DNA of 23,124 bases, from NCBI GenBank assembly GCA_036378155.1, contig DASUXA010000012.1:1-23124 (forward strand). The letters run 5' to 3'. Below the pieces are notes generated by a model, which saw nothing but the letters and a program-made list of their open reading frames with translations, did no database searches and had not been told where the DNA came from. Both the position numbers and the translations under genes were made by a program. Origin of the DNA: DASUXA01 sp036378155. Its GTDB lineage: Bacteria; Actinomycetota; Actinomycetes; Mycobacteriales; Micromonosporaceae. Positions 1 through 7,483 of this stretch are shown one piece after another (the stretch's first letter is position 1; the number at the start of each line of letters is the position of its first letter).

Positions 1-1196
1 GCCAGCGAGGCTTTGTGTACCTCGTCGGGCCCGTCGGCCAGGCGCAGCGTGCGCGCCTGCGACCACAGCGCGGCGAGCGGGGTGTCCTGGCTGACCCCGG
101 CGCCGCCGTGCGCCTGGATCGCCTTGTCGATCACCCATTCCGCCATCCGGGGCGCCGCGATCTTGATTGCCTGGATCTCGGTGTGCGCGCCCTTGTTGCC
201 GACGGTGTCCATCAGCCACGCGGTCTTCAGGATCAGCAGTCGAGCCTGCTCGATGCGCACCCGAGCCTCGGCGATCCAGTCGCGCACCACGCCCTGATCC
301 GCGATCGGTCCACCGAACGCGACCCGTCGGGACACCCGCCGGCACATCAGTTCCAGTGCCCGCTCCGCCATGCCGACCAGGCGCATGCAGTGGTGGATAC
401 GACCGGGACCGAGCCGCGCCTGGGCGATCGCGAAGCCTTCGCCCTCGCCGCCGAGCAGGTTGCCCGCCGGTACCCGTACCCCGTCGAAGCTGATTTCGGC
501 GTGCCCGCCGTGGAAGCCGTCGTCGTACCCGAACACCCGCAGTCCCCGGTGGACGGTGACGCCGGGCGTGTTCCGCGGCACCAGGATCATGCTCTGCTGC
601 TTGTGCCGCGGCGCGTCCGGATCGGTCTTGCCCATCACGATGAAGATGTCGCAGCGTGGGTCCATCGCGCCGGACGACCACCATTTGCGCCCGGTGACGA
701 CGTACTCGTCGCCGTCGCGGGTGATCCGGGTGCCGATGTTCGTCGCGTCGGACGACGCGACCTCCGGCTCGGTCATACAGAACGCCGAGCGGATCGTGCC
801 GTCCAGCAGCGGCAGCAGCCAGCGCTCGCGCTGCTCGTCGGTACCGAACATGGCCAACAGTTCCATGTTCCCGGTGTCCGGCGCCGCGCAGTTCAGCGCC
901 TCGGGCGCGATTCGTGGGCTGTGCCCGGTGATCTCGGCGAGCGGCGCGTACTGCAGGTTGGTCAGCCCAGCCCCGTACCGCCGGTCGGGCAGGAACAGGT
1001 TCCACAGTCCACGCCTGCGCGCCTCGGCTTTGAGCTCCTCCATGATCGGCGGGCGCTGCCACGGGCTTTCGCCGCGCGCCGCGAGGTCGGCGATGTGCGC
1101 CTCGACGACCGGCTCCGCCGGGTACACCCGCTCGACCATGAAGGCGTGCAGCGCAGCCTGCAGTTCGCGGGTACGTTCGTCCAGCTCGAAGTCCAT
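1..1196 (-). CDS. Acyl-CoA dehydrogenase, ACAD10/11-like (3' end cut by window edge)
   Basis: FAD-dependent acyl-CoA dehydrogenase, which introduces the alpha-beta double bond in acyl-CoA thioesters. About 398 residues are visible from an ATG at 1196. The flavin/substrate motif FCMTEPEVASSD lies near residues 139-150, followed by TGRKWWSSGA (168-177). The C-terminal helical domain carries the QAHGGAGVSQDTPLA and GPDEVHKAS signatures, the latter holding the probable catalytic Glu of this subfamily. Probably only about ten residues are missing at the left edge. The start has a strong ribosome site (AGGAGG four bases upstream) and its A is the last base of the upstream kinase stop (TGATG), so the two are translationally coupled. 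A phosphotransferase plus ACAD pair resembles the fused human ACAD10/11, which act on 4-hydroxyacyl-CoAs. That substrate is inference from the family; the ACAD call itself is firm. Confidence 0.93.
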   Translation of the reverse strand, partial: MDFELDERTRELQAALHAFMVERVYPAEPVVEAHIADLAARGESPWQRPPIMEELKAEARRRGLWNLFLPDRRYGAGLTNLQYAPLAEITGHSPRIAPEALNCAAPDTGNMELLAMFGTDEQRERWLLPLLDGTIRSAFCMTEPEVASSDATNIGTRITRDGDEYVVTGRKWWSSGAMDPRCDIFIVMGKTDPDAPRHKQQSMILVPRNTPGVTVHRGLRVFGYDDGFHGGHAEISFDGVRVPAGNLLGGEGEGFAIAQARLGPGRIHHCMRLVGMAERALELMCRRVSRRVAFGGPIADQGVVRDWIAEARVRIEQARLLILKTAWLMDTVGNKGAHTEIQAIKIAAPRMAEWVIDKAIQAHGGAGVSQDTPLAALWSQARTLRLADGPDEVHKASL

Positions 1197-2329
1197 CACG
1201 CCTCCTGTCCGTGCGCCCGGCTGCCGCGGCGATCCGCGCCGAGCGCGGCACGTCCCGCCTCGACCAGCGGCGGTACCAGCGCTCCGATGCGGTCGAAGCC
1301 CGCGCCGACGGTCTGACCCAGGGTGTACCGGTAGTGGATGCCCTCGCAGATGACCGCGAGCTTGAAGCAGCCCAGCGCGGTGTACCAGCCGAGGTGGGGA
1401 AGATCACGACCGGTGGCGCGGGCGTACCGGTCGAGCAGCGCCGCACCGGGTGGGAAACCGGCGGCGGTGCCGAGCCCGTCGGCGACCGGGTTGTCGCGTG
1501 CCAGTTCGGTGCCGCCGAGTACGTCCCAGTACGTCAGCAGCAGCCCGAGGTCGGTGAGCGGGTCGCCCAGGGTCGCCATCTCCCAGTCCAGGACCGCGGT
1601 GACCCGCATCGACGACCGGTCCGGCTGACCGGCTGCCCCGGGTTGGGCGTCGACCAGCAGGTTGTCCAGCCGGTAGTCGCCGTGCACGACGGCGGCGCGC
1701 CCGTTGTCCGTCGGTACCGTCGCGGCGAGCCGGTCGCGCAACTCCTCGATGCCGGGCAGGTCCCGGCTGCGGGACCGGTCGAGCTGTCCCGCCCAGCGGC
1801 GCACCTGGCGGGCGAGGAATCCTTCGGGGCGACCGAAGTCGGCGAGCCCCACCTCGTCCGGGCGTACCGCGTGCAGCGCGGCGAGCGTGTCGACCATCTG
1901 CCACGCGAGGTCGGCGCGGGCGTGCTCGCCCAGCGGATCGGTCTGCCGTCGCGACCGGTACACCGTCCCCGGCACGAGCGTCATCAGGTAGAACGGCGCG
2001 CCGACGACGTCGGCGTCCGGGCACAGGGCGAGCGCCTCGGGCACCGGTACCGGGGTCCCGGCGAGCGCCGAGATCACCCGGTACTCGCGAGCCATGTCGT
2101 GCGCCGTGGCGAGGACGTGCCCGAGCGGCGGGCGGCGCAGCACCCACGCCGCCTCGTCCGAGGTGACCCGGTACGTCAGGTTCGACCGCCCGCCGGCGAT
2201 CAGCTCGGCACGCAGCGGACCGGGCGCGAGGTCCGGGTGGTACCGGGTCAGCCAGCGGCTGAGCCGATCCAGGTCCAGTCCCGGCGGGCTGGGGTCGGTC
2301 CGGGCGGCGTCGCGCGACGGGCTGGTCAT
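1196..2329 (-). CDS. Phosphotransferase family protein (APH fold, ACAD10/11-type kinase)
   Basis: Aminoglycoside-phosphotransferase-fold small-molecule kinase. Numbering from the ATG at 2329 (377 aa), the Brenner catalytic loop VVHGDYRLDN is at about 214-223 (catalytic Asp218, metal Asn223). The metal-binding DWE of the second motif is at 248-250, and the nucleotide-binding N-lobe starts near AGGRSNLTYRV (45-55). In ACAD10/11 systems this domain phosphorylates the 4-hydroxyl of hydroxyacyl-CoA so the partner dehydrogenase domain can eliminate it. Here the partner is the next gene, overlapping by one base. I infer lipid metabolism rather than drug resistance from that pairing. A TTG start at 2365 would add 12 residues but lies inside a TTGACA promoter box, so I prefer 2329, possibly leaderless. 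Confidence 0.9.
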   Translation of the reverse strand: MTSPSRDAARTDPSPPGLDLDRLSRWLTRYHPDLAPGPLRAELIAGGRSNLTYRVTSDEAAWVLRRPPLGHVLATAHDMAREYRVISALAGTPVPVPEALALCPDADVVGAPFYLMTLVPGTVYRSRRQTDPLGEHARADLAWQMVDTLAALHAVRPDEVGLADFGRPEGFLARQVRRWAGQLDRSRSRDLPGIEELRDRLAATVPTDNGRAAVVHGDYRLDNLLVDAQPGAAGQPDRSSMRVTAVLDWEMATLGDPLTDLGLLLTYWDVLGGTELARDNPVADGLGTAAGFPPGAALLDRYARATGRDLPHLGWYTALGCFKLAVICEGIHYRYTLGQTVGAGFDRIGALVPPLVEAGRAALGADRRGSRAHGQEA

Positions 2330-2336
2330 GGCGATC

Positions 2337-2365
2337 AGCACAGAGCAGCGCGGCACCCCTGTCAA
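2337..2365 (-). promoter_or_regulatory. Candidate promoter of the phosphotransferase-ACAD operon
   Basis: On the minus strand a perfect TTGACA (2365-2360) is followed after 17 bases by TGTGCT (2342-2337). Transcription would begin about 2330, at or next to the ATG at 2329, giving a leaderless or near-leaderless mRNA. No Shine-Dalgarno sequence precedes that ATG. The -10 is weak. Confidence 0.45.
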
Positions 2366-2524
2366 CCCGATCGGGGCGGCGATCCCCGTCCGTCGGCGGC
2401 GGGCGTCGCCGGGTGACTGTGGCTGATCGACGGGGGAGCATCGACTGAACGGGTGAGGGGTCGAAGATCAGTGATCGTTACGATGCTTGATCGCTGTGTT
2501 TCACCCCGGTCGAAATGAGGAACA

Positions 2525-3127
2525 TTGACCACTACTCCAGAAACGCCGGCTCCCGCCGCCCCCGAGGGCGCCGGAGTCCCCGTACCGCCCGGCGCGGGTG
2601 CCCCCACCACCCCTGAGCAGGGCACGAGCGGGCTGGCGATCGCGGGCCTGATTCTCGCGATCCTGGTCGCGCCTATCGGCTTCATCCTGAGCCTCATCGC
2701 GGTCTTCACCACCGGCGGCGACCGCAAGAAGGGCCGTGGGCTGGCCGTCGCGGGTCTGATCATCTCGCTGCTGCTGATGGCGGGTTCGGTCGCGTTCTTC
2801 ATGACCGTCGGCAAGAACGTCAGCACGCTGGCCGACCCCGGATGCACGAAGGGCAAGTCGGTCATCCTGAACGCCCCGACCGCGTCGAACGACGCCACGG
2901 AGCTCAAGAAGCAGCTGCAGGACCAGATCGACGGTCTGACCGCGGCTGCGGCGCAGGCGAAGAGCGACAACGTGCGCACCGCGATGAAGACCCTCGCCGA
3001 CGACTACGGGCAGATCGTCAAGGCGATGGACGCCAACAGCGACATGCCGCCCGGACTGCAGGACAAGATCACCAAGGACGCCAACGCGATCGACGATCTG
3101 TGCACGATCGGCGGCGCGCAGAAGTAG
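2525..3127 (+). CDS. DUF4190-like two-TM membrane protein with C-terminal extracytoplasmic domain
   Basis: A 200-residue membrane protein of unknown function. Residues 1-34 are a Pro/Ala/Gly-rich cytoplasmic tail. Two glycine-rich TM helices follow at about 37-61 and 72-95, joined by a short basic loop (TTGGDRKKGRG), the layout of DUF4190 proteins. Residues 97-200 are outside the membrane, mostly helical (ATELKKQLQDQIDGL onward), with Cys107 and Cys193 placed to form a disulfide. The start is forced: TTG at 2525 is the only initiation codon after an in-frame TGA at 2516. An AGGA lies only about three bases upstream, unusually close. A possible TACGAT -10 box is at 2479-2484. Monocistronic, with a hairpin terminator directly behind. 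No role can be deduced. Confidence 0.8.
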   Translation: MTTTPETPAPAAPEGAGVPVPPGAGAPTTPEQGTSGLAIAGLILAILVAPIGFILSLIAVFTTGGDRKKGRGLAVAGLIISLLLMAGSVAFFMTVGKNVSTLADPGCTKGKSVILNAPTASNDATELKKQLQDQIDGLTAAAAQAKSDNVRTAMKTLADDYGQIVKAMDANSDMPPGLQDKITKDANAIDDLCTIGGAQK

Positions 3128-3135
3128 GTGTACCG

Positions 3136-3176
3136 CGACGGCGGCGGAACCCGGTCACCGGGTTCCGCCGCCGTCG
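3136..3176. terminator. Perfect 20-bp hairpin terminator between convergent genes
   Basis: A 20-bp perfect inverted repeat with a nominal one-base centre, so a real loop of three bases or more. The left arm begins CGACGGCGGCGGAACCCGG. It sits just after the DUF4190-like gene and ahead of the 3' end of kdpE. There is no real U tract, as is common for actinobacterial terminators. Being symmetrical it could serve both converging genes. Confidence 0.75.
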
Positions 3177-3223
3177 TTCGTACCGCGACCGTCGCACCCG
3201 TCGGCCCAGGCGCGACGGGCCGG

Positions 3224-3898
3224 TCATGGTACGAACCGGTAGCCCATGCCGGGTTCGGTCAGCAGGTGCCGCGGCGCCGACGGATCGGGCTCCAACTTGG
3301 CGCGCAGTTGGGCGATGTACACCCGCAGGTAGTTGGTCTCCGACTCGTACCGCGGTCCCCACACTTCGTGGAGCAGCTGTCGCTGCGAGACCAGCCGGCC
3401 GGTGTTGCGGACGAGTACCTCCAGCACGTGCCACTCGGTCGGGGTGAGCCGCACCTGGGCGCCGTTCCGCGTGACTAGCCTAGCTCCGAGGTCGACGGTG
3501 AACGCGGGCGTGGTCACCACGGGCGACTCCGGTGCCGGGACCGCTCGGCGCAGTGCCGCCCGAACCCGGGCGAGCAACTCGTCCATGCCGAACGGCTTGG
3601 TGACGTAGTCGTCCGCGCCGGCGTCCAAGGCGAGCACTTTGGACTGTTCGAGGTGGCGGGCGCTGAGCACGATGACGGGTACCTTCGACCAGCCGCGGAT
3701 CCCCTCGACCACCTCGACCCCGTCCATGTCGGGCAGACCGAGGTCGACGATGACCAGGTCGATCGGCTGGCGGCTGAACTCGCCGAGCGCGCTACCACCG
3801 TCGGCAGCGAGGACCGGCTGGTACCCGCGCGCAGTCAGGTTGATTCGCAACGCCCGCAGCAGCTGCCGGTCGTCGTCGACGACCAGGACGCGGGTCAC
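3224..3898 (-). CDS. kdpE: KdpE-like OmpR-family response regulator
   Basis: A 224-residue DNA-binding response regulator. The receiver domain (1-118) has the acidic pocket DDD at 8-10, phospho-acceptor Asp52 in IVDLGLPDMDG, and the conserved Lys101 in VTKPFG. The winged-helix domain (about 128-224) carries LTPTEWHVLEVL, SQRQLLHEVWG and the C-terminal LRAKLEPDP...PGMGYRF hairpin characteristic of KdpE. The start is GTG at 3898, overlapping the kinase stop by four bases (GTGA), so it is coupled to its cognate sensor. KdpE normally activates the high-affinity potassium ATPase genes kdpFABC. None is in this window, and the upstream operon partner is a KimA-like potassium transporter, so that is the likely local target (inference). 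Confidence 0.9.
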   Translation of the reverse strand: MTRVLVVDDDRQLLRALRINLTARGYQPVLAADGGSALGEFSRQPIDLVIVDLGLPDMDGVEVVEGIRGWSKVPVIVLSARHLEQSKVLALDAGADDYVTKPFGMDELLARVRAALRRAVPAPESPVVTTPAFTVDLGARLVTRNGAQVRLTPTEWHVLEVLVRNTGRLVSQRQLLHEVWGPRYESETNYLRVYIAQLRAKLEPDPSAPRHLLTEPGMGYRFVP

Positions 3899-5337
3899 CC
3901 GCGTGCCGCCGACGCGTCGGACGCGACGGCCGCCGCCGGCAGCGTCACCGTCATCGTCAACCCACCGCCCGTGGTGTCCGTGGCCGTGACGGTACCGCCC
4001 ATCGCCTCGGTGAACCCGCGGGCGATCGCCAGCCCGAGACCGAGCCCGCCGTCGGCGCGGCGGTCGCCGAGCCGTTGGAACGGCTCGAACATCCGCTCCC
4101 GCTCGGCGGCCGGCACCCCCGCACCGTGATCGATCACCCGCAGTCGGACCAGGTCCGCCTCGGTGTCCGCGTGTAGCGTGACCGGCTCCCGCTGCCCCGC
4201 GTTGGCGCGCGTTGCGTTGCCGACCAGGTTGGCGACAACCCGTTCGAGCAGTCCCGGATCCGCCTCGACCAAGGGCAGCGCGTCGTCCACGGCGACCTGG
4301 ACCCCGGTCGCGTCGGGTACCGCGAGCAGGGCACGCGCGACAACCTCGTCGAGCGGGACCGGTCGGGACTGTACCGAGAGCACACCGGCTTGCAGCCGGC
4401 TGAGCGCGAGCAGGTTCGCGACGAGGTCGTCCAGCCGGTCGGCGGACTCTTCCACGGTCGCCAGCAGATCGTCCCGGTCGCCGGGGGAGAAGGCGACCTC
4501 CGGATCGCGCAGGCTGGATACCGCGGCTTTGATGCCGGCGAGCGGGGTACGCAGGTCGTGACCGACTGCGGCGAGGATCTGGGTACGCAGCCGGTCGACC
4601 TCGGCGAGTTCAGCCGCCCGCGCCGCCTCGCGCCGCGCTTGGACCGTATGCGCGGCGGCGACCGCGAGCCGACCCAGTAGACGACGGTCCTCGCCGATCA
4701 GTTTCGGTCCGTCGGCGACCAGGCGCATGCCGTCCGCCGCCGGTACCGACAGGCTCGGCGTGTCGGTGGGCACCCCCTCGCCGACCCGCTCGACCACCCG
4801 CTCCCGGCCGTCTGGTCCGGTCTCCAGCAGCGCCACGAGCCGCATCCCGAACGCCTCGCGCACCTGGTCGAGAAGCTGGGTCGGCGACCGCTCGGCGACC
4901 GGCTGGGCGGCGATCCTCGTCAGCAGTTGCGCCTCGATGCCGCTGCGCACCGCACGTGCCCGTTGGTGGGCGGCGAGTTCGACCGCGACGCTCACGGTGA
5001 CCGCGACCAGGACGTACACCAGCAGCGCGACGATGTTGTCGCCACGCTCGACGGTGAACGTGTGGTACGGCGGTACGAAATAGAAGTTGAGCAGGGCGTC
5101 GGAGGCGACCGCCGTGCCCAGCCCCAGCCAGACCCCGCCGAGCAGGGCGACCACGGCGACCGGGATCAGGTACAGCAGGGCGACGGTGGTCAACGTCAGT
5201 CCGGCGGCGCCGTGCCGGAGTGCGAGCGCGACGGTGAGGCAGGTGAGACCCGCGACCGCGACGCCGAATGCGACCATGCGTCGGCCCCGGCGCCACGCGC
5301 GCGACCCGCTGACCGCCGTGCTGAGCAGTGCGCTCAT
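3895..5337 (-). CDS. KdpD-like sensor histidine kinase lacking the N-terminal KdpD/Usp domains
   Basis: A 480-residue membrane kinase matching only the C-terminal half of KdpD, which is usually about 850-900 residues. The DUF4118 TM bundle spans about 20-122 and contains the family hallmark NFYFVPPYHTF (84-94). A GAF-like segment follows (about 150-235). The dimerisation helix has phospho-acceptor His260 in GHDLRTPLAG, then N-box LERVVANLVGNA (364-375), G1 DHGAGVP and G2 GGLGLGLAIA. The N-terminal Walker-A sensor domain and universal-stress domain are absent. The ATG follows only 16 bases after the transporter stop, so this is a genuine gene start rather than an interrupted long gene. Bases preceding the ATG are a TATAAC -10 element, not a ribosome site. 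It phosphorylates the adjacent KdpE. Confidence 0.88.
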   Translation of the reverse strand: MSALLSTAVSGSRAWRRGRRMVAFGVAVAGLTCLTVALALRHGAAGLTLTTVALLYLIPVAVVALLGGVWLGLGTAVASDALLNFYFVPPYHTFTVERGDNIVALLVYVLVAVTVSVAVELAAHQRARAVRSGIEAQLLTRIAAQPVAERSPTQLLDQVREAFGMRLVALLETGPDGRERVVERVGEGVPTDTPSLSVPAADGMRLVADGPKLIGEDRRLLGRLAVAAAHTVQARREAARAAELAEVDRLRTQILAAVGHDLRTPLAGIKAAVSSLRDPEVAFSPGDRDDLLATVEESADRLDDLVANLLALSRLQAGVLSVQSRPVPLDEVVARALLAVPDATGVQVAVDDALPLVEADPGLLERVVANLVGNATRANAGQREPVTLHADTEADLVRLRVIDHGAGVPAAERERMFEPFQRLGDRRADGGLGLGLAIARGFTEAMGGTVTATDTTGGGLTMTVTLPAAAVASDASAARG

Positions 5338-5343
5338 GAGCTA

Positions 5344-5349
5344 GTTATA
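5344..5349 (-). promoter_or_regulatory. Candidate internal -10 element for leaderless kinase/kdpE transcript
   Basis: TATAAC on the minus strand, with six bases between it and the ATG at 5337. That places the transcription start at the A of the ATG. No good -35 and no Shine-Dalgarno are visible. It would allow the two-component pair to be expressed separately from the transporter. Confidence 0.4.
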
Positions 5350-5353
5350 CGGC

Positions 5354-7375
5354 TCATCCGCGCAGCCCGGCGACGGGCCGGTCGATTCGCCGCGGCGGTA
5401 CGGCGTCATCGCGCGGCGCCGCGCCCGGCTGCGCCGGGGTCGCGGGTCGACCCACGGTGGAACGCAGCGGCCACGGCACGTTGCTCACCATGATTCCGGG
5501 CTGGAACAACAGCCGCGCCTTGAGCCGCAGCGCGCTCTGGTTGTGCAGCAGGTGCTCCCACCAGTGGCCCACCACGTATTCCGGGATGTAGATCACGACC
5601 AGGTCCCGTGGTCGCTCCGAGCGCAGCCGCGCGACGTAGTCGAGGACGGGACGGGTGATGTCCCGGTACCGGGATTCGAGCACGGTCAACGGCACCGGTA
5701 TCTCCCGGTCCGCCCACTGCTCCTGCAGTTCGCGTAGTTCGGTCCCGCTGGTGGCGACGGTCAGCGCGGTCAGCGAGTCCGGATGGGTGGCGCGGGCGTA
5801 TGCCAGCGCCCGGAGGGTGGGCTTGTGCAGCCGGGAGACCAGGACCACGGCGTCGATGCGCGCGGGCAGCGTCATCCCGCCCGGGTCGGGGGCGAGTTCC
5901 TCGGCGATGCGCCGGTAGTGGCGGTGGATGCCCAGCATCATCAGGTACAGCGCCGGCATCGCGATCACGACGATCCACGCGCCGTGCGTGAACTTGGTGA
6001 TCAGCACGATCACCAGGACCAACGCGGTCGCCACCGCGCCGACCAGGTTGATCGCGCGGGACCGGTGCACCTGTCGGCGCGCGGTGCGATCGCGCTCGGT
6101 GGCCAGCCGGCGGTTCCAGTGCCGCACCATCCCCGCCTGCGACAGGGTGAACGAGACGAACACGCCGATGATGTACAGCTGGATCAGCCGAGTGGTGCTC
6201 GCGTCGAACGCCCAGATGAGCAGTCCGGCCAGCAGGGACAGCATGACGATGCCGTTGGAGAAGACCAGTCGGTCGCCCCGGCGGGCGAACTGCCGGGGCA
6301 GGTACCCGTCCTCGCCGAGGATCGAGGCGAGGATAGGGAACCCGTTGAAGGCGGTGTTGGCGGCGAGCACCAGGATCGCCGCGGTGAACGCCTGCAACAG
6401 GTAGAACCCGACCGACGAGCCGCCGAACACGGCGCTGCCGAGTTGGGCGATCACGGTCTTCTGGGTACCGTCGGTCGGAAAGCCGATCAATTGCGCGTTG
6501 CTCGCGGTGATGTGGATGTGGCTCACGACGGCGAGCGCGGTGATACCGGCGAACATGGTGATCGCCAGCGTGCCCATGATCGCCAGCGTGGCTGCCGCGT
6601 TGCGGCTGCGGGGCGGGCGGAAACTGGGCACCCCGTTGCTGACCGCCTCGACTCCGGTCAGCGCGGTACACCCGGAGGCGAACGCGCGCAGCGCGAGCAT
6701 CAGCACGAGCAGCGCGGACGTGGTCGAGGCGGTGGCGGACACCGGGTAGCGGGCACTCTCGGCGACGACCTGCCCACCGGTCGCGAGCCGTACCCCGCCG
6801 ACCAGGATCATCGACAGGACTATGACCACGAACCCGTAGGTGGGGACGGCGAATGCGGTACCGGATTCCTTCACCCCGCGCAGGTTCACGACGGCCAGCA
6901 GCGCGACCAGTCCGACGCTCAGCGCCACGCGGTACGGGGCGAGCACCGGCAGTGCGGAGACGATGTTGGCGACCCCGGCGACCACGGAGACCGCGACGGT
7001 GAGCACGTAGTCGACGAGCAGCGCGCTGGCGGCGACCAACCCCGCCGACGGACCGAAGTTGGCGCGGGACACTGCGTACGCGCCGCCGCCGTTGGGGTAG
7101 GCGTGGCAGGTCTGCCGGTACGAGGCGACGACCAGGACCAGCAGGACCACCACCGCGGCGGCGACCCACCAGGCGAGGGTCAGCAGCGCCAGTCCGCCGA
7201 GGCTGAGAACGAGCAGGATCTCCTCGGTCGCGTACGCGACGCTGGACAGCGGATCGGAGCAGAAGACCGGCAGCGCGAGCCGCTTGGGCAGCAGCGTCTC
7301 GCCGATCTGGTCGGTACCGAGGGCGCGTCCGACCAGGACGCGCTTAACCACGTTCGCCACAGGTCCAGCCAACAC
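5354..7375 (-). CDS. KimA-like APC family permease, probable K+/H+ symporter
   Basis: A 673-residue membrane transporter closely resembling Bacillus subtilis KimA (YdaO). Shared motifs include PVFCSDPLSSVAYATEEIL (about 36-54), SYRQTCHAYPNGGGAYAVS, ALLVDYVLTVAVSV, FASGCTALTGVEAVSNGVP, RGDRLVFSNGI and the C-terminal HLLHNQSALRLKARLL. About 12 TM helices occupy roughly residues 38-480. A cytoplasmic alpha/beta domain follows (about 490-640), the region that binds c-di-AMP in KimA. KimA imports potassium with protons at high affinity. Linkage to a KdpDE-type system supports a potassium role, but many actinobacterial relatives are only named APC permease, so the substrate is inference. Start GTG 7375 is chosen by length; GTG 7360 is possible. 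No ydaO-type riboswitch is evident upstream. Confidence 0.88.
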   Translation of the reverse strand: MLAGPVANVVKRVLVGRALGTDQIGETLLPKRLALPVFCSDPLSSVAYATEEILLVLSLGGLALLTLAWWVAAAVVVLLVLVVASYRQTCHAYPNGGGAYAVSRANFGPSAGLVAASALLVDYVLTVAVSVVAGVANIVSALPVLAPYRVALSVGLVALLAVVNLRGVKESGTAFAVPTYGFVVIVLSMILVGGVRLATGGQVVAESARYPVSATASTTSALLVLMLALRAFASGCTALTGVEAVSNGVPSFRPPRSRNAAATLAIMGTLAITMFAGITALAVVSHIHITASNAQLIGFPTDGTQKTVIAQLGSAVFGGSSVGFYLLQAFTAAILVLAANTAFNGFPILASILGEDGYLPRQFARRGDRLVFSNGIVMLSLLAGLLIWAFDASTTRLIQLYIIGVFVSFTLSQAGMVRHWNRRLATERDRTARRQVHRSRAINLVGAVATALVLVIVLITKFTHGAWIVVIAMPALYLMMLGIHRHYRRIAEELAPDPGGMTLPARIDAVVLVSRLHKPTLRALAYARATHPDSLTALTVATSGTELRELQEQWADREIPVPLTVLESRYRDITRPVLDYVARLRSERPRDLVVIYIPEYVVGHWWEHLLHNQSALRLKARLLFQPGIMVSNVPWPLRSTVGRPATPAQPGAAPRDDAVPPRRIDRPVAGLRG

Positions 7376-7430
7376 CGTTGCGGTGCGTACGGATCGGGTG
7401 CTGACACGGTCCTGGCGGGTACCGCCGGAA

Positions 7431-7449
7431 TCCTGACGTTTTCCTGACG
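7431..7449 (-). promoter_or_regulatory. 11-bp-period direct repeat, candidate KdpE operator
   Basis: The minus strand reads CGTCAGGAAAACGTCAGGA: two identical 8-mers CGTCAGGA whose starts are 11 bases apart. The repeat lies 55 bases upstream of the KimA-like start. OmpR/PhoB-family regulators bind tandem direct repeats of about one helical turn, and the operon encodes such a regulator. Assignment to KdpE is inference. Confidence 0.4.
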
Positions 7450-7483
7450 CGGACCGGGTCTGGTCCGGCCCGGGGGACGTGGG

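Noticed and set aside
15..1316. Long plus-strand open frame of 433 codons
   Set aside because: It is antisense to the acyl-CoA dehydrogenase and the kinase 3' end and has Arg/Pro-rich translation without motifs, a normal artefact of high GC content.
3895..5354. Kinase as a frameshifted or broken full-length KdpD
   Set aside because: Upstream DNA encodes the complete C-terminus of a different protein (transporter stop at 5354), so there is no remnant of KdpD/Usp domains; the short form is native.
5783..7447. Plus-strand open frame of 554 codons opposite the KimA-like gene
   Set aside because: The peptide is His/Arg/Gly/Asp-rich low complexity, while the minus strand encodes a clear transporter with conserved motifs.
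7450..7467. Hairpin CGGACC...GGTCCG as a terminator after the nickel permease
   Set aside because: The stem is only 6 bp with no U tract, so it is not strong enough to annotate.
7376..7483. c-di-AMP (ydaO-type) riboswitch ahead of the KimA-like gene
   Set aside because: The 108-base region is too short for the large conserved fold and lacks recognisable conserved riboswitch segments.
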